Positions 48,150-56,511 of a DNA stretch of 64,000 nucleotides are shown here, in pieces (positions within the stretch are counted from its first letter, which is position 1; each line of letters begins with the position of its first letter). Source of the DNA: Sulfuriferula multivorans (GTDB taxonomy: Bacteria > Pseudomonadota > Gammaproteobacteria > Burkholderiales > Sulfuriferulaceae). The stretch is from assembly GCF_003851125.1 (NCBI RefSeq), contig NZ_BGOW01000038.1:1-64000 (forward strand), read 5' to 3'. The notes below the pieces were generated by a model. It was not told the DNA's origin. It ran no database searches and saw nothing but the letters and a program-made list of their open reading frames with translations. The position numbers and the translations under genes are program-made.

Positions 48150-49873
48150 CAGGAGTTCAACCGGGTGAGCAGCGTTTGCAGCTTGTCCGGCTCGTGGCCG
48201 CGCATGATTTTGTTTGCCTGCGTGGCGGCCTCCACGCTATTGCTTTTGAGCACCCGCTGTTTGACCGAGAGCAGACTGGCCGGGTGCATGGAATAACTAC
48301 GCAGCCCCAGTCCCAATAACAGTCGTGTGAGCAACGGGTCGCCTGCCATTTCGCCGCACACCGATACCGGCTTGCCGGCTTTTTCGCCAGCGCGGATGGT
48401 CATCGCGATCAGCTGCAATACCGCCGGATGCAATGGGTCGTACAAGTGCGCCACGCTATCGTCGGCACGATCTATCGCCAGTGTGTACTGGATCAGGTCG
48501 TTCGTGCCTATCGACAGGAAATCCATGCGCTCGGCAAAACTTTGGGATGCCAGAGCCGCAGCCGGGATTTCTATCATGCCCCCCACCTTCACGTTCGGAT
48601 CAAATGCGATGCCGTCGACAACCAGGCTGGCCTTGGCCGCCTCGATTGCATACTGGGTCTGACGCAGTTCCGGCAGGCTGGACAGCATGGGGATAAGAAT
48701 ACGCACCTGGCCAAAGTGCGAAGCACGCAGAATGGCGCGCAACTGGGCGCGGAACAATTTCGGTTCAGCCAGACACAGGCGAATCGCGCGCAGCCCGAGT
48801 GCTGGATTGAGGCTGTGGGCAGTGAGCCCGGCCAGCGGCTTGTCAGCACCCAGATCAAGGGTGCGGATGGTCACTGGCATGCCGTTCATCGCCTGCGCCA
48901 CTTCACGATAAGCTTCGAACTGCTCATCCTCGCTGGGCAGATCCGCGCGATTCATGAACAGGAATTCGCTGCGGAACAGACCGATGCCCGTCGCACCGGA
49001 TTCCTGCACCGCCGCTACATCTTGCGGCAGTTCAATATTGCCGTGCAGCTCCACCACCACGCCATCCAGTGTGGCGGCGCGGTTGCCTTTCAGGCGCTTG
49101 AGCTTCTGGTGTTCAATCTTCCATTCGTTCTGGCGCAGCCGGTACTCTTCCAGCACCGTTTCATCCGGGTCGAGAATCACCACGCCGTTGTCACCATCCA
49201 CGATGATGATTTCATTTTCCCGGATCAGGCTGCGGGCATTGTGCAGCGCCATCACCGAAGGGATATTCAGGCTGCGCGCAAGAATGGCGGTATGGGATGT
49301 GGCGCCGCCCACGTCGGTAATGAATGCCGCAAACTGCTGGCGTTTGAAACCGATCATGTCGGCTGGGGACAGATCGTGTGCGACCAGGATGCCGTCATGA
49401 CGCTCATCTTCGGCCAGCGGCAAATGTCCGGGATGCCCCAGCAGCACCTTGATGACGCGTTCCACCACCTGCACCACGTCGGTCTTGCGCTCGCGCAGAT
49501 AGAGGTCGTCAATTTCGTCGAACTGCGCCACCAGCTGCTCCATCTGCTGGGTGAGCGCCCACTCCGCGTTACATTGCTGGGCTTCGATAAGCTGCTTCGG
49601 TGCTTGCGACAGCATCGAATCATTCAGAATCATCAAATGCATATCGAGGAATGCCGGCAACTCGGCCGGGGCATTGGCGGGAATCTGGTCATGCAATGCG
49701 CTCATCTCGGCACGCACCGTCTGCACGGCTTCGTCGAAACGCTCCAGCTCCTCCGCAATGTGCGCCTTTTGCAGCACATAATGCGCAACTTCAATACGGG
49801 TATGCGAGGCCAGCCGGGCAGGTCCAATGGCAATCCCGCTGGACACGCCGATGCCGTGCAGCGTGGCGCTCAC
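48149..49873 (-). CDS. ptsI: PTS enzyme I (phosphoenolpyruvate-protein phosphotransferase), 574 aa
   Basis: Takes phosphate from PEP and passes it to HPr. The phosphohistidine is H194 in GGATSHTAILAR. The PEP-binding barrel holds GIGLFRSEFLFMNR and FLSIGTNDLIQYTLA. No GAF domain, so it is sugar-type EI rather than EI-Ntr. With HPr and EIIA-Man it forms the short regulatory PTS of Betaproteobacteria; no EIIB/EIIC gene is in the window. Overlaps the HPr stop. Confidence 0.95.
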   Translation of the reverse strand: MSATLHGIGVSSGIAIGPARLASHTRIEVAHYVLQKAHIAEELERFDEAVQTVRAEMSALHDQIPANAPAELPAFLDMHLMILNDSMLSQAPKQLIEAQQCNAEWALTQQMEQLVAQFDEIDDLYLRERKTDVVQVVERVIKVLLGHPGHLPLAEDERHDGILVAHDLSPADMIGFKRQQFAAFITDVGGATSHTAILARSLNIPSVMALHNARSLIRENEIIIVDGDNGVVILDPDETVLEEYRLRQNEWKIEHQKLKRLKGNRAATLDGVVVELHGNIELPQDVAAVQESGATGIGLFRSEFLFMNRADLPSEDEQFEAYREVAQAMNGMPVTIRTLDLGADKPLAGLTAHSLNPALGLRAIRLCLAEPKLFRAQLRAILRASHFGQVRILIPMLSSLPELRQTQYAIEAAKASLVVDGIAFDPNVKVGGMIEIPAAALASQSFAERMDFLSIGTNDLIQYTLAIDRADDSVAHLYDPLHPAVLQLIAMTIRAGEKAGKPVSVCGEMAGDPLLTRLLLGLGLRSYSMHPASLLSVKQRVLKSNSVEAATQANKIMRGHEPDKLQTLLTRLNS

Positions 49874-50139
49874 TCGCCTTCTCCGAACTTGTCGTTGATC
49901 AATGCCAGCAGGGCGTCCATGGCCGCAGCTTCATCTTCACCTTCGGTTTCCAGGTTGATGGTGCTGCCTTTGGCTGCCGCCAGCATCATGACGCCCATGA
50001 TGCTTTTGGCGTTGACCCGGCGGTTATTGCGGGTGAGCCAGATTGCGCTCTGGAACTGTCCGGCGGTCTGCGTGAGTTTGGCTGAGGCACGCGCATGCAG
50101 CCCGAGCTTGTTGGTGATTTCAACGTCCTGTTGCAGCAT
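49870..50139 (-). CDS. ptsH: Phosphocarrier protein HPr, 89 aa
   Basis: H15 in GLHARASAKL is the phosphate acceptor and S46 in NAKSIMGVMML is the regulatory site used by HprK in many Betaproteobacteria. The start lies inside the EIIA gene (20 bp overlap); ATG 50139 gives MLQQDVEITNKLGLHAR, the normal N-terminus. Confidence 0.95.
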   Translation of the reverse strand: MLQQDVEITNKLGLHARASAKLTQTAGQFQSAIWLTRNNRRVNAKSIMGVMMLAAAKGSTINLETEGEDEAAAMDALLALINDKFGEGE

Positions 50140-50533
50140 CGCACAACTCCGGTGAAATATGCAGGATGCCTTCGTGGCCACCGGAGAGTGCCTTGATTAC
50201 CAGCTTGTCGAGCGGTTCATGGCGATAAGTCAGTGCGCGGATCAGCATGGGCAAGTTGACCCCGGCGATGCCTTCCACCCGTCCGGGATAAAGCAGGCGG
50301 CAGGCTGTATTGCATGGCGTGGCGCCGTAAATATCCGATAGCATCAATACGCCGTCGCCCTGGTCAAGCTCGTCTATCATCTGCTGGGCTTTCGCCGTCA
50401 TCGCCATGATGTCCGGGCAATCCATCACGTTCAACGGCGTAAGATAAGGCGGGCGCTCACCCATAACGTGTGTGGCGCATTGAATCAGACTTTCGCCCAG
50501 ACTGCCGTGGGCGACGATAAGTATGCCAATCAT
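50120..50533 (-). CDS. PTS EIIA component, mannose type, 137 aa
   Basis: EIIA-Man/ManX-like domain with phosphorylatable H9 in LIVAHGSLGESL and the LMLSDIYGATPCN motif. It stands alone without IIB, IIC or IID, as in the regulatory PTS of Neisseria and related Betaproteobacteria. It heads the EIIA-HPr-EI operon; upstream 170 bp contain no feature. Confidence 0.9.
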   Translation of the reverse strand: MIGILIVAHGSLGESLIQCATHVMGERPPYLTPLNVMDCPDIMAMTAKAQQMIDELDQGDGVLMLSDIYGATPCNTACRLLYPGRVEGIAGVNLPMLIRALTYRHEPLDKLVIKALSGGHEGILHISPELCDAATGR

Positions 50534-50703
50534 GGTGAATCCACTTCAGTAAACCGAAGCGGGTATTCTACCGCAGGGAAGCATGGCCGGAGAGATTAGC
50601 ATCGACGTGATTGCGCCGCATGATGCACAGCGCGATCTGAAACATCACTGCTTTGGCGCAGCAAATGAATCGCTGCCACGTCCTGTGCTCTCGACGAGTG
50701 TGA
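50534..50703. other. Spacer between the PTS operon and the cytochrome c gene
   Basis: Nothing recognisable; it should contain the promoter of the EIIA-HPr-EI operon on the minus strand, but no convincing -35/-10 pair is visible. Confidence 0.4.
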
Positions 50704-51090
50704 CTAGCGCCGACACTCGGCAGACTGGCCTGCCTGTTTGAGATAGGCAATCAGGTCAGCACGTTCTGTCCGATCCCGCACGCCGTCGTAGGTCATCGTC
50801 GTGCCAGGCACCATTTTTTTCGGATCGGTCAAAAACTGATCGAGCGTGCGGGCATTCCAGACAATCTTCGAGTGCCGCATTGCCGCCGAATAACCGAATC
50901 CAAAGACACTAGCCGCCCGACGGCCAAACAGCCCGCAGTGTCTGGGTCCAACACGGTCATACGCCAGTGCATGGCAGGCGAGGCAGCGCTTATAAACCTG
51001 CTCGCCTCGGCGCGCATCAGCGGCTGCACTGGCAGGTGCGGCCGCCCCCAAGGCGAGCATAACGGCCAATACGCGTTGCCGCAGCTTCAT
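50704..51090 (-). CDS. Periplasmic class I cytochrome c, 128 aa
   Basis: Signal peptide about 1-23 (PASAAADARRG). Heme site CLACH at 36-40 and a Met ligand in KKMVPGTTM. Otherwise a mitochondrial-type cytochrome c pattern (VGPRHCGLFGRRA...FGYSAAMRHS). A third cysteine lies in HCGLFG. Coupled by ATGA to the ferritin-like gene. Likely an electron carrier for that protein (inference). Confidence 0.9.
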   Translation of the reverse strand: MKLRQRVLAVMLALGAAAPASAAADARRGEQVYKRCLACHALAYDRVGPRHCGLFGRRAASVFGFGYSAAMRHSKIVWNARTLDQFLTDPKKMVPGTTMTYDGVRDRTERADLIAYLKQAGQSAECRR

Positions 51091-51659
51091 GACATGAAGG
51101 CAGACGGCACGACCGGGCTTTCGCCCAGCGCCTGACGCAGCACTGCCCAGTGCATGGCCTCATCGCCCAGGATGCTGGCGGCGGCCTTGGCCAGTTCGCG
51201 GTTGCCAAACAGCGGCACCGCGCCGAGATAAGCGCTGACAGCCCCTTGCTCGAGCTGGGCGGCAAACTTGAGCACATCGGTTTGCGACTTGAGCTGAGCC
51301 ACCGGGAAATTGTATTTTTCTTTCGCCAACGCCGGTTTGCCGCCGAGCTTTTTAATCGTGCTGGCGAGCACCTCGGCGTGCTGCTTGTGGTGCCCTTGAA
51401 ATGTCAAAGCCAGTTCCAGCACGGGTTTTTGCAATAAATTGCTCTCGGCGCCCAGCTGATACGCGGCAATGGCTTCCAGTTCGGCGCTGAGCGCCGTATT
51501 GAGAATTACCACATCGCCGCTGCGGGCGTGCCCAGACGTGGCGGCAAGCGCATCTTTACCCGCCAGTAAGGCTACGGCAGCCCCCGAAAGTACCAGGCCA
51601 GAATGGGCAAGAAATTGGCGGCGCGATGCGACGGGTGCAGGCATAAGAAAGAATGACAT
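51087..51659 (-). CDS. Tat-exported ferritin-like domain protein, 190 aa
   Basis: The N-terminus has a twin-arginine motif (SRRQFLAHSG) and a hydrophobic core. The mature part is a four-helix bundle with carboxylate/His residues (AELEAIAAYQLGAES, FQGHHKQHAEVL, LEQGAVSAYLGAV, GDEAMHWAVL), the pattern of the DUF4439/ferritin_2-like domain, probably di-iron. Substrate unknown. GGAG lies 6 bp before ATG 51659; an ATG four codons upstream is less good. Encoded between an ECF sigma factor and a cytochrome c. Confidence 0.87.
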   Translation of the reverse strand: MSFFLMPAPVASRRQFLAHSGLVLSGAAVALLAGKDALAATSGHARSGDVVILNTALSAELEAIAAYQLGAESNLLQKPVLELALTFQGHHKQHAEVLASTIKKLGGKPALAKEKYNFPVAQLKSQTDVLKFAAQLEQGAVSAYLGAVPLFGNRELAKAAASILGDEAMHWAVLRQALGESPVVPSAFMS

Positions 51660-51673
51660 GGTGGTCTCCAAAG

Positions 51674-52396
51674 TCAGTTACTGTTATGGGCGGGTGGTAC
51701 CTGCCCGGAAATATCTGCCAGCACATGCGCGACTATCCTGTCGCAGCGTGCCCCGGCAAAAGAAAAAGCGTCAGCCATCGACGTATCGATGTCGCGCGAC
51801 AAACGCTCGCGCAGCAAACCGCGCGCGCGAAAAAACCGGCTCCGCACCGTAGCTTCGGGAATATCCAATGCGGCAGCGACTTCTTCCACGCTCAACTCCT
51901 CCACTGCACGCAGCATGAACACAGTGCGAAACACATCGGGCAGGCCGTCGATCCCGGCTTCTATCAATTGCCGCACTTGTGCCCGCATGGCCATGCGCTC
52001 GGGTTGCTCATCGGGGTTCTGTTCCATCGACGCCTCCGTATTCGCTGCATCCACATCCAGCGCGCTATCGAGCGGGATAATCTGTGCGCTGTGTCGGCGC
52101 AGCCGTCCCAGACTCTCGTTCACCACAATACGTACCAGCCAGGTGGACAGCTTTGCATCCGCATGAAAACTACCCAGTGCACGCCAGGCGCTCATATAGG
52201 CGGTTTGCAGGGCATCTTCAGTCTCAACGTCATTTTTCAAAATGCTGCGCGCGGTGCGGAATAGCAGCCGGTTATTACGTCGCATGATGCGTTCGAAAGC
52301 GTGCGGATCGCCCTGCAGCGCACGCGTCACCAACTCGACGTCAGTCAAATCGTGCAAAGCCGGAAAGCCGCTCAGCTCAGCGTCCAAAGCTTTCAT
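51674..52396 (-). CDS. ECF-type RNA polymerase sigma factor, 240 aa
   Basis: Sigma-70 family regions 2 (ERIMRRNNRLLFRTARSIL, DALQTAYMSAWRALGSF) and 4 (DVFRTVFMLRAVEELSVEEVAAALDIPEATVRSRFFRAR, by residues 155-193), without regions 1 and 3. A cysteine-containing tail (residues 215-240, RCDRIVAHVL) extends beyond region 4. No anti-sigma gene is adjacent. It heads the operon with the ferritin-like and cytochrome c genes and probably drives it. Confidence 0.9.
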   Translation of the reverse strand: MKALDAELSGFPALHDLTDVELVTRALQGDPHAFERIMRRNNRLLFRTARSILKNDVETEDALQTAYMSAWRALGSFHADAKLSTWLVRIVVNESLGRLRRHSAQIIPLDSALDVDAANTEASMEQNPDEQPERMAMRAQVRQLIEAGIDGLPDVFRTVFMLRAVEELSVEEVAAALDIPEATVRSRFFRARGLLRERLSRDIDTSMADAFSFAGARCDRIVAHVLADISGQVPPAHNSN

Positions 52397-52427
52397 GGTG
52401 CCCCCTGGAAAAATTCACTATTGCCCA

Positions 52428-52456
52428 TTAGATGCAGGCGTATAGCATCCCGTTCC
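52428..52456 (-). promoter_or_regulatory. Sigma-E-like promoter of the ECF operon
   Basis: On the minus strand GGAACGG and CATCTAA are separated by 15 bp (plus strand TTAGATG at 52428-52434 and CCGTTCC at 52450-52456). This is close to the ECF consensus GGAACTT-N15-GTCTAA and lies 32 bp before the sigma factor start, suggesting autoregulation. Confidence 0.6.
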
Positions 52457-52555
52457 CGCTGGATCGAATTCTGTGGGTGAGGTGGATTCGTCCATCCGAA
52501 AATGAATTGAAAACGGTTGCCTGAACGGCAAAGCTGGTGTGCAGAATCTGCGGAG

Positions 52556-53569
52556 CTAAGATCCCGTTTCGAAATGCAGACGTTGTTTCATGCCGTCGGT
52601 GAGTTCGACATGCCCTTGCCCGTCGATAAACATCACATCGGCCACGCCCATGCGTTGCGCTGCGGCACGCCAGCCAGCGCTCCCCGAAATGAAAATGGGC
52701 TTGCTGGCGACATCCGACAGAGTACCGGCATGGTCTGACGGCGGAATCAGGACGGTGACCGCGCGTACCCCTTGCGCGGGCCAGCCGGTGCGCGGATCGA
52801 TGATGTGGCAATAGCGCTTGCCGCCCACTTCGAAGTAGCGCTGATAGTCGCCCGAAGTGCCGATGGCTTCACCATCGCGCAAATCCAGCGTGGCGATGGG
52901 ACCGGGACCGCGCGGATTCTGGATGCCTACGCGCCACGAACGATCGCCGTGCTGCCCCAGCGCCATGACATTGCCGCCAATATTGATCAGCGCGTTTTTT
53001 ACCCCCTGGCTGCGCAGGTAGCGGGCAGCCACGTCCAGTGCATAGCCCTTGGCGTAGCCGCCCAGATCCAGCCGCACGGCAGGATTGGTGCTGTGGAATA
53101 GGATGCCGTCGATAACGATGTCGCGCATTTGCGGATTGGCGCGCACCAGTTCGGCGATTTTTGCCGGATCAGGCAATTTCGCCTTGAAAGTATCGGACTG
53201 AAACCCCCACAAGCGGATCAGGTTGCCGATGGCCGGGTTGAACAAGCCCTGCGATTGCTCCGAATAACGCGTGGCATCGCGAATAATCGGGATCATGCCG
53301 GGAGCAATCGCGGCTTGGCTCGGACTCAGCTCGAAGATGCCGTTCATGCGCTCCAGCGTGCCCGGCTCCCAGGCATGCAGGCTGTGGTGCATCTCGTCGA
53401 AATCGCGCAATACTTGCGCTGTGACACGGCGCGCCTTGGCTTCCGGTTCGCCGTAAATGCTCACCTCCACGCGGGTACCGAATACGTAGCTTTCCTGGGT
53501 GTAAAGGGGCGGTTTGGCACAACCTGCCAAAGCCAGCAGAAATAGCGCCATAACCCCGATCAAGCGCAT
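52556..53569 (-). CDS. apbE: FAD:protein FMN transferase ApbE, 337 aa
   Basis: Exported lipoprotein (lipobox LALAGC, C17) that links FMN covalently to threonine residues of partner flavoproteins such as NqrC or RnfG. Motifs: YVFGTRVEVSIYG, NIGGNVMALGQ, the IIDPRTGWPAQG metal-binding segment and SDHAGTLSDVASKPIFI. No obvious flavinylation target lies nearby. Overlaps the gshB stop by 10 bp. Confidence 0.93.
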   Translation of the reverse strand: MRLIGVMALFLLALAGCAKPPLYTQESYVFGTRVEVSIYGEPEAKARRVTAQVLRDFDEMHHSLHAWEPGTLERMNGIFELSPSQAAIAPGMIPIIRDATRYSEQSQGLFNPAIGNLIRLWGFQSDTFKAKLPDPAKIAELVRANPQMRDIVIDGILFHSTNPAVRLDLGGYAKGYALDVAARYLRSQGVKNALINIGGNVMALGQHGDRSWRVGIQNPRGPGPIATLDLRDGEAIGTSGDYQRYFEVGGKRYCHIIDPRTGWPAQGVRAVTVLIPPSDHAGTLSDVASKPIFISGSAGWRAAAQRMGVADVMFIDGQGHVELTDGMKQRLHFETGS

Positions 53570-54501
53570 CGCCGCTCCAGCGCATCGATGAACATCCCGG
53601 CCACGTTAAAACCGGTCTGCTGGGTGATTTCCTGAAACCCCGTGGGGCTGGTGACGTTGATTTCGGTGAGATAGTCGCCGATCACGTCCAGCCCGACCAG
53701 GAACAGGCCCAGATCGCGCACCGCCGGCGCAATGGTCTGCGCAATTTCGCGGTCGCGTTCGGACAGGGGCTGAGCGACACCGCGCCCGCCCGCAGCCAGG
53801 TTGCCGCGCGTTTCTCCTTCGGCGGGAATCCGCGCCAGCGCGAACGGCACCACCTCGCCGTCGATCAGCAGGATGCGCTTGTCGCCCTGGGTAATTTCCG
53901 GGATATAGCGTTGCGCCATCACCGTGCGGGTTTCCAGTTGGGTCAGTGTTTCCACGATGACATTGAGATTCGCGTCACCGCCGCGCACCCGGAAAATCCC
54001 TGCTCCGCCCATGCCATCCAGCGGCTTGAGAATCACGTCGCCATGCTCTGTAAGGAATTCCTTGATATGAGCGGCACGCCGCGTTACCAGCGTGGGTACG
54101 GTAAATTGCGGAAAGCGCGCAATGGCGAGCTTCTCATTGAAATCGCGCAGGGAATCGGGGCGGTTGAATACCCGCGCTCCGTGGCTTTGCGCCAGCTCCA
54201 GCAGGTGCGTGGTGTACAGGTATTCAGTATCGAACGGCGGGTCCTTGCGCATCACCACCGCATCGAAGTTGCTCAATGGCGTCGCCTCGGCGGCTCCCAA
54301 CTCAAACCAGTTGGCGTTGTCGGCGGTAACGCGCAACGGCTTGGCGTAGCCGATGACCTGATTGTCGCGCAGGATAATATCCGCCTGGCGCAGCGCAAAC
54401 AGCGCGTGGCCGCGCGCCGCTGCTTCGCGCAGCATGGCGACCGAACTGTCCTTGTAGGCTTTGAGCGCGGCTAGCGGGTCGAGGATAAAGACAAAGTTCA
54501 T
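53560..54501 (-). CDS. gshB: Glutathione synthetase, 313 aa
   Basis: ATP-grasp enzyme joining gamma-glutamylcysteine and glycine. MNFVFILDPLAALKAYKDSS start, VVMRKDPPFDTEYLYTTHLLE, the grasp loop LKPLDGMGGAGIFRV and NVTSPTGFQEI are diagnostic. Its ATG overlaps the gshA stop (ATGA). Provides glutathione that GrxC and persulfide handling would use. Confidence 0.96.
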   Translation of the reverse strand: MNFVFILDPLAALKAYKDSSVAMLREAAARGHALFALRQADIILRDNQVIGYAKPLRVTADNANWFELGAAEATPLSNFDAVVMRKDPPFDTEYLYTTHLLELAQSHGARVFNRPDSLRDFNEKLAIARFPQFTVPTLVTRRAAHIKEFLTEHGDVILKPLDGMGGAGIFRVRGGDANLNVIVETLTQLETRTVMAQRYIPEITQGDKRILLIDGEVVPFALARIPAEGETRGNLAAGGRGVAQPLSERDREIAQTIAPAVRDLGLFLVGLDVIGDYLTEINVTSPTGFQEITQQTGFNVAGMFIDALERRCA

Positions 54502-55778
54502 TGATTGTTCGGATCGGTCTGTTCCAGCTCGATGGAAGCCGCCAGCATCGCCAGCCGCGCCACCACGCCGTAAGTATAGAAGCGGTTTGGGGTGGAATCG
54601 GGATTGGCCAACCGGTTCGGTGTGCAACACGGGGTTGCAAATGCCAGCGGCACGAAGTGCATCCCCGGCGAATTGAGGTTTTCATCCGGCCCGCGTCCGG
54701 TATGCACGCGATAAAATCCGCCGACGACGAAATGGTCGATCATATATACCACTGGCTCTGCTACCGCGTCATTGATGCTCTCGAAGGTATGAACGCCTTC
54801 CTGAATGATGACTTCGGAGATTTGCTGGCCTTCCTTGCCCACCGCCATCTTGTTGCGCTGCTTGCGGTTCAGTTCGCGCACTTCGGACGGATCTTTCACC
54901 GTCATGATGCCCATGCCGTAAGTACCCGCATCGGCCTTGGCAATCACAAAAGGCTCGGCGTCAATCTTGTATTCGGCATATTTGTTGCGGATTTGTTCGA
55001 GCACGATGGCGACATTTTTCTCCAGACATTCTTCGCCCTGACGCTCCTGAAAATTGACGCGTCCGCAGGTGGAAAAATACGGATTGATGAACCATGGATC
55101 GAGCCCGATCAGCGCGGCGAACTCCGTCGCCACCTGATTGTAGGTGGCAAAATGGCGCGACTTGCGGCGCACATGCCAGCCGGCGTGCAGCGGCGGCAGC
55201 AGCGATTGCTCGATATTTTTCAGCAGCGCCGGGATACCGCCGGACAGATCGTTGTTAAGCAGAACCGCACACGGGTCGAAACCCGCCACGCCGATGCGGT
55301 TGCCGTGACGCACGACAGGTTCGAGCAGCAGCGAGGTGCCATCGGGCAGATCCACCTTGAGCGGTTCGGTCAACTCCGGTATCAAGCTGCCCAGGCGCAC
55401 TTCCAGCCCGGTTTGCTGCAGGATATTGGCCAGCTGCGCCACGTTTTGCAGATAGAACAGATTGCGCGTGTGGTTCTCCGGGATCAGCAGCAGGCGCTGC
55501 GCGTCCGGACAGATTTTTTCCACCGCGCTCATTGCCGCCTGCACTGCCAGCGGGATGAAATCGGGGTTGAGATTATTAAACCCGCCGGGGAACAGGTTGG
55601 TATCTACGGGTGCCAGCTTGAAACCGCTGTTGCGTAGATCCACCGAGGTGTAAAACGGTGCGGCGTGTTCCTGCCACTGGTTGCGAAACCAGCGTTCAAT
55701 CTGCGGTGTTGCGCCCAGAATCAGGCGCTCCATGTCCAGCAGCGGCCCGGTGAGGGCAGTCGTTAAATGCGGTACCAT
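54498..55778 (-). CDS. gshA: Glutamate-cysteine ligase (proteobacterial GshA type), 426 aa
   Basis: First step of glutathione synthesis. It matches the betaproteobacterial glutamate-cysteine ligase family, which is distinct from E. coli GshA (MERLILGATPQIERWFRNQW; DLRNSGFKLAPVDTNLFPGG; IAKADAGTYGMGIMTV; MIDHFVVGGFYRVH). The start is taken as ATG 55778 rather than TTG 55784. It directly precedes gshB and heads the glutathione gene pair. Confidence 0.92.
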   Translation of the reverse strand: MVPHLTTALTGPLLDMERLILGATPQIERWFRNQWQEHAAPFYTSVDLRNSGFKLAPVDTNLFPGGFNNLNPDFIPLAVQAAMSAVEKICPDAQRLLLIPENHTRNLFYLQNVAQLANILQQTGLEVRLGSLIPELTEPLKVDLPDGTSLLLEPVVRHGNRIGVAGFDPCAVLLNNDLSGGIPALLKNIEQSLLPPLHAGWHVRRKSRHFATYNQVATEFAALIGLDPWFINPYFSTCGRVNFQERQGEECLEKNVAIVLEQIRNKYAEYKIDAEPFVIAKADAGTYGMGIMTVKDPSEVRELNRKQRNKMAVGKEGQQISEVIIQEGVHTFESINDAVAEPVVYMIDHFVVGGFYRVHTGRGPDENLNSPGMHFVPLAFATPCCTPNRLANPDSTPNRFYTYGVVARLAMLAASIELEQTDPNNQ

Positions 55779-55840
55779 GCGCAAGCCTCGTGTAATCGTT
55801 ATGAGTGGATTATATCCCGTAGACCCAGACTTTCCTGCCC

Positions 55841-56305
55841 ATGTTCAACATCGTTCTCTACCAGCCAGAAATCCCGCCCAATACCGGCAACGTCATCCGC
55901 CTGGCCGCCAATACCGGCTGCACCCTGCATCTGGTCAAACCGCTCGGCTTTACGCTGGAAGACAAACAATTGCGCCGCGCCGGGCTGGATTACCACGAGT
56001 ATGCCAGCATTGTGGTGCATGAAGACTGGGCAGCGTGCCGCGCCCGGTTGACTGGACAACGCCTGTTTGCGCTCACTACCAAAGCGTCGGTCAGTATCGG
56101 CACCTGCCAGTTCGCGCCGGGCGACGTGTTTGTATTCGGCCCGGAAACACGCGGGTTGCCGGCAGACGTGCTGGATGAATTCCCTGGCGCGCAACGCATC
56201 CGCCTGCCGATGGTGGCAGGGAGCCGCAGCCTGAATTTGTCGAACTCAGTCGCGGTGACGGTGTTTGAGGCTTGGCGGCAGAATGGATTTGGCGGGGGGA
56301 GTTAA
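55841..56305 (+). CDS. trmL: tRNA (cytidine/uridine34-2'-O)-methyltransferase TrmL, 154 aa
   Basis: SPOUT-class enzyme methylating the wobble ribose of two tRNA-Leu species. [27 protein letters not shown] at the N-terminus (given by positions 1-27), FGPETRGLP and [18 protein letters not shown] form the trefoil knot. Length equals E. coli TrmL (157 aa). Divergent from gshA. Confidence 0.94.
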   Translation: MFNIVLYQPEIPPNTGNVIRLAANTGCTLHLVKPLGFTLEDKQLRRAGLDYHEYASIVVHEDWAACRARLTGQRLFALTTKASVSIGTCQFAPGDVFVFGPETRGLPADVLDEFPGAQRIRLPMVAGSRSLNLSNSVAVTVFEAWRQNGFGGGS

Positions 56306-56511
56306 TGAAAAACAAGGGTCGTCTTCACCTCGTCAATGCTTGTCAAAATTTCAAATAAATACATTTGAGTTTGTTTTGGCGACGCCGGATTGTTCTTACG
56401 AAATCCCCTATCTGTCCGGATAGGCTAATTTAAATTAGCCCACGTTTCATGTGAGTATTGACATATTATTTTCTGTCCTTGAGACATCGACTTTAAGTTA
56501 AAACGCACAGC
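56306..56511. other. AT-rich spacer before the orphan gene
   Basis: Noticeably lower in GC than its surroundings. It holds the palindrome at 56423-56440 and a TTGACA at 56458-56463; a matching -10 about 17 bp further is weak. Confidence 0.5.
56423..56440. repeat. 18-bp perfect palindrome
   Basis: GGCTAATTTAAATTAGCC is fully self-complementary. It lies 18 bp upstream of a TTGACA hexamer and 72 bp before the orphan gene, where a repressor or autoregulator could bind. Confidence 0.6.

Noticed and set aside
48428-50155. 575-codon plus-strand frame across ptsI and ptsH
   Set aside because: Antisense shadow; the minus strand encodes unmistakable EI and HPr with active-site histidines.
54501-55637. 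378-codon plus-strand frame opposite gshA
   Set aside because: No recognisable domain, Gln/His/Arg-rich shadow composition; gshA on the other strand is well supported.
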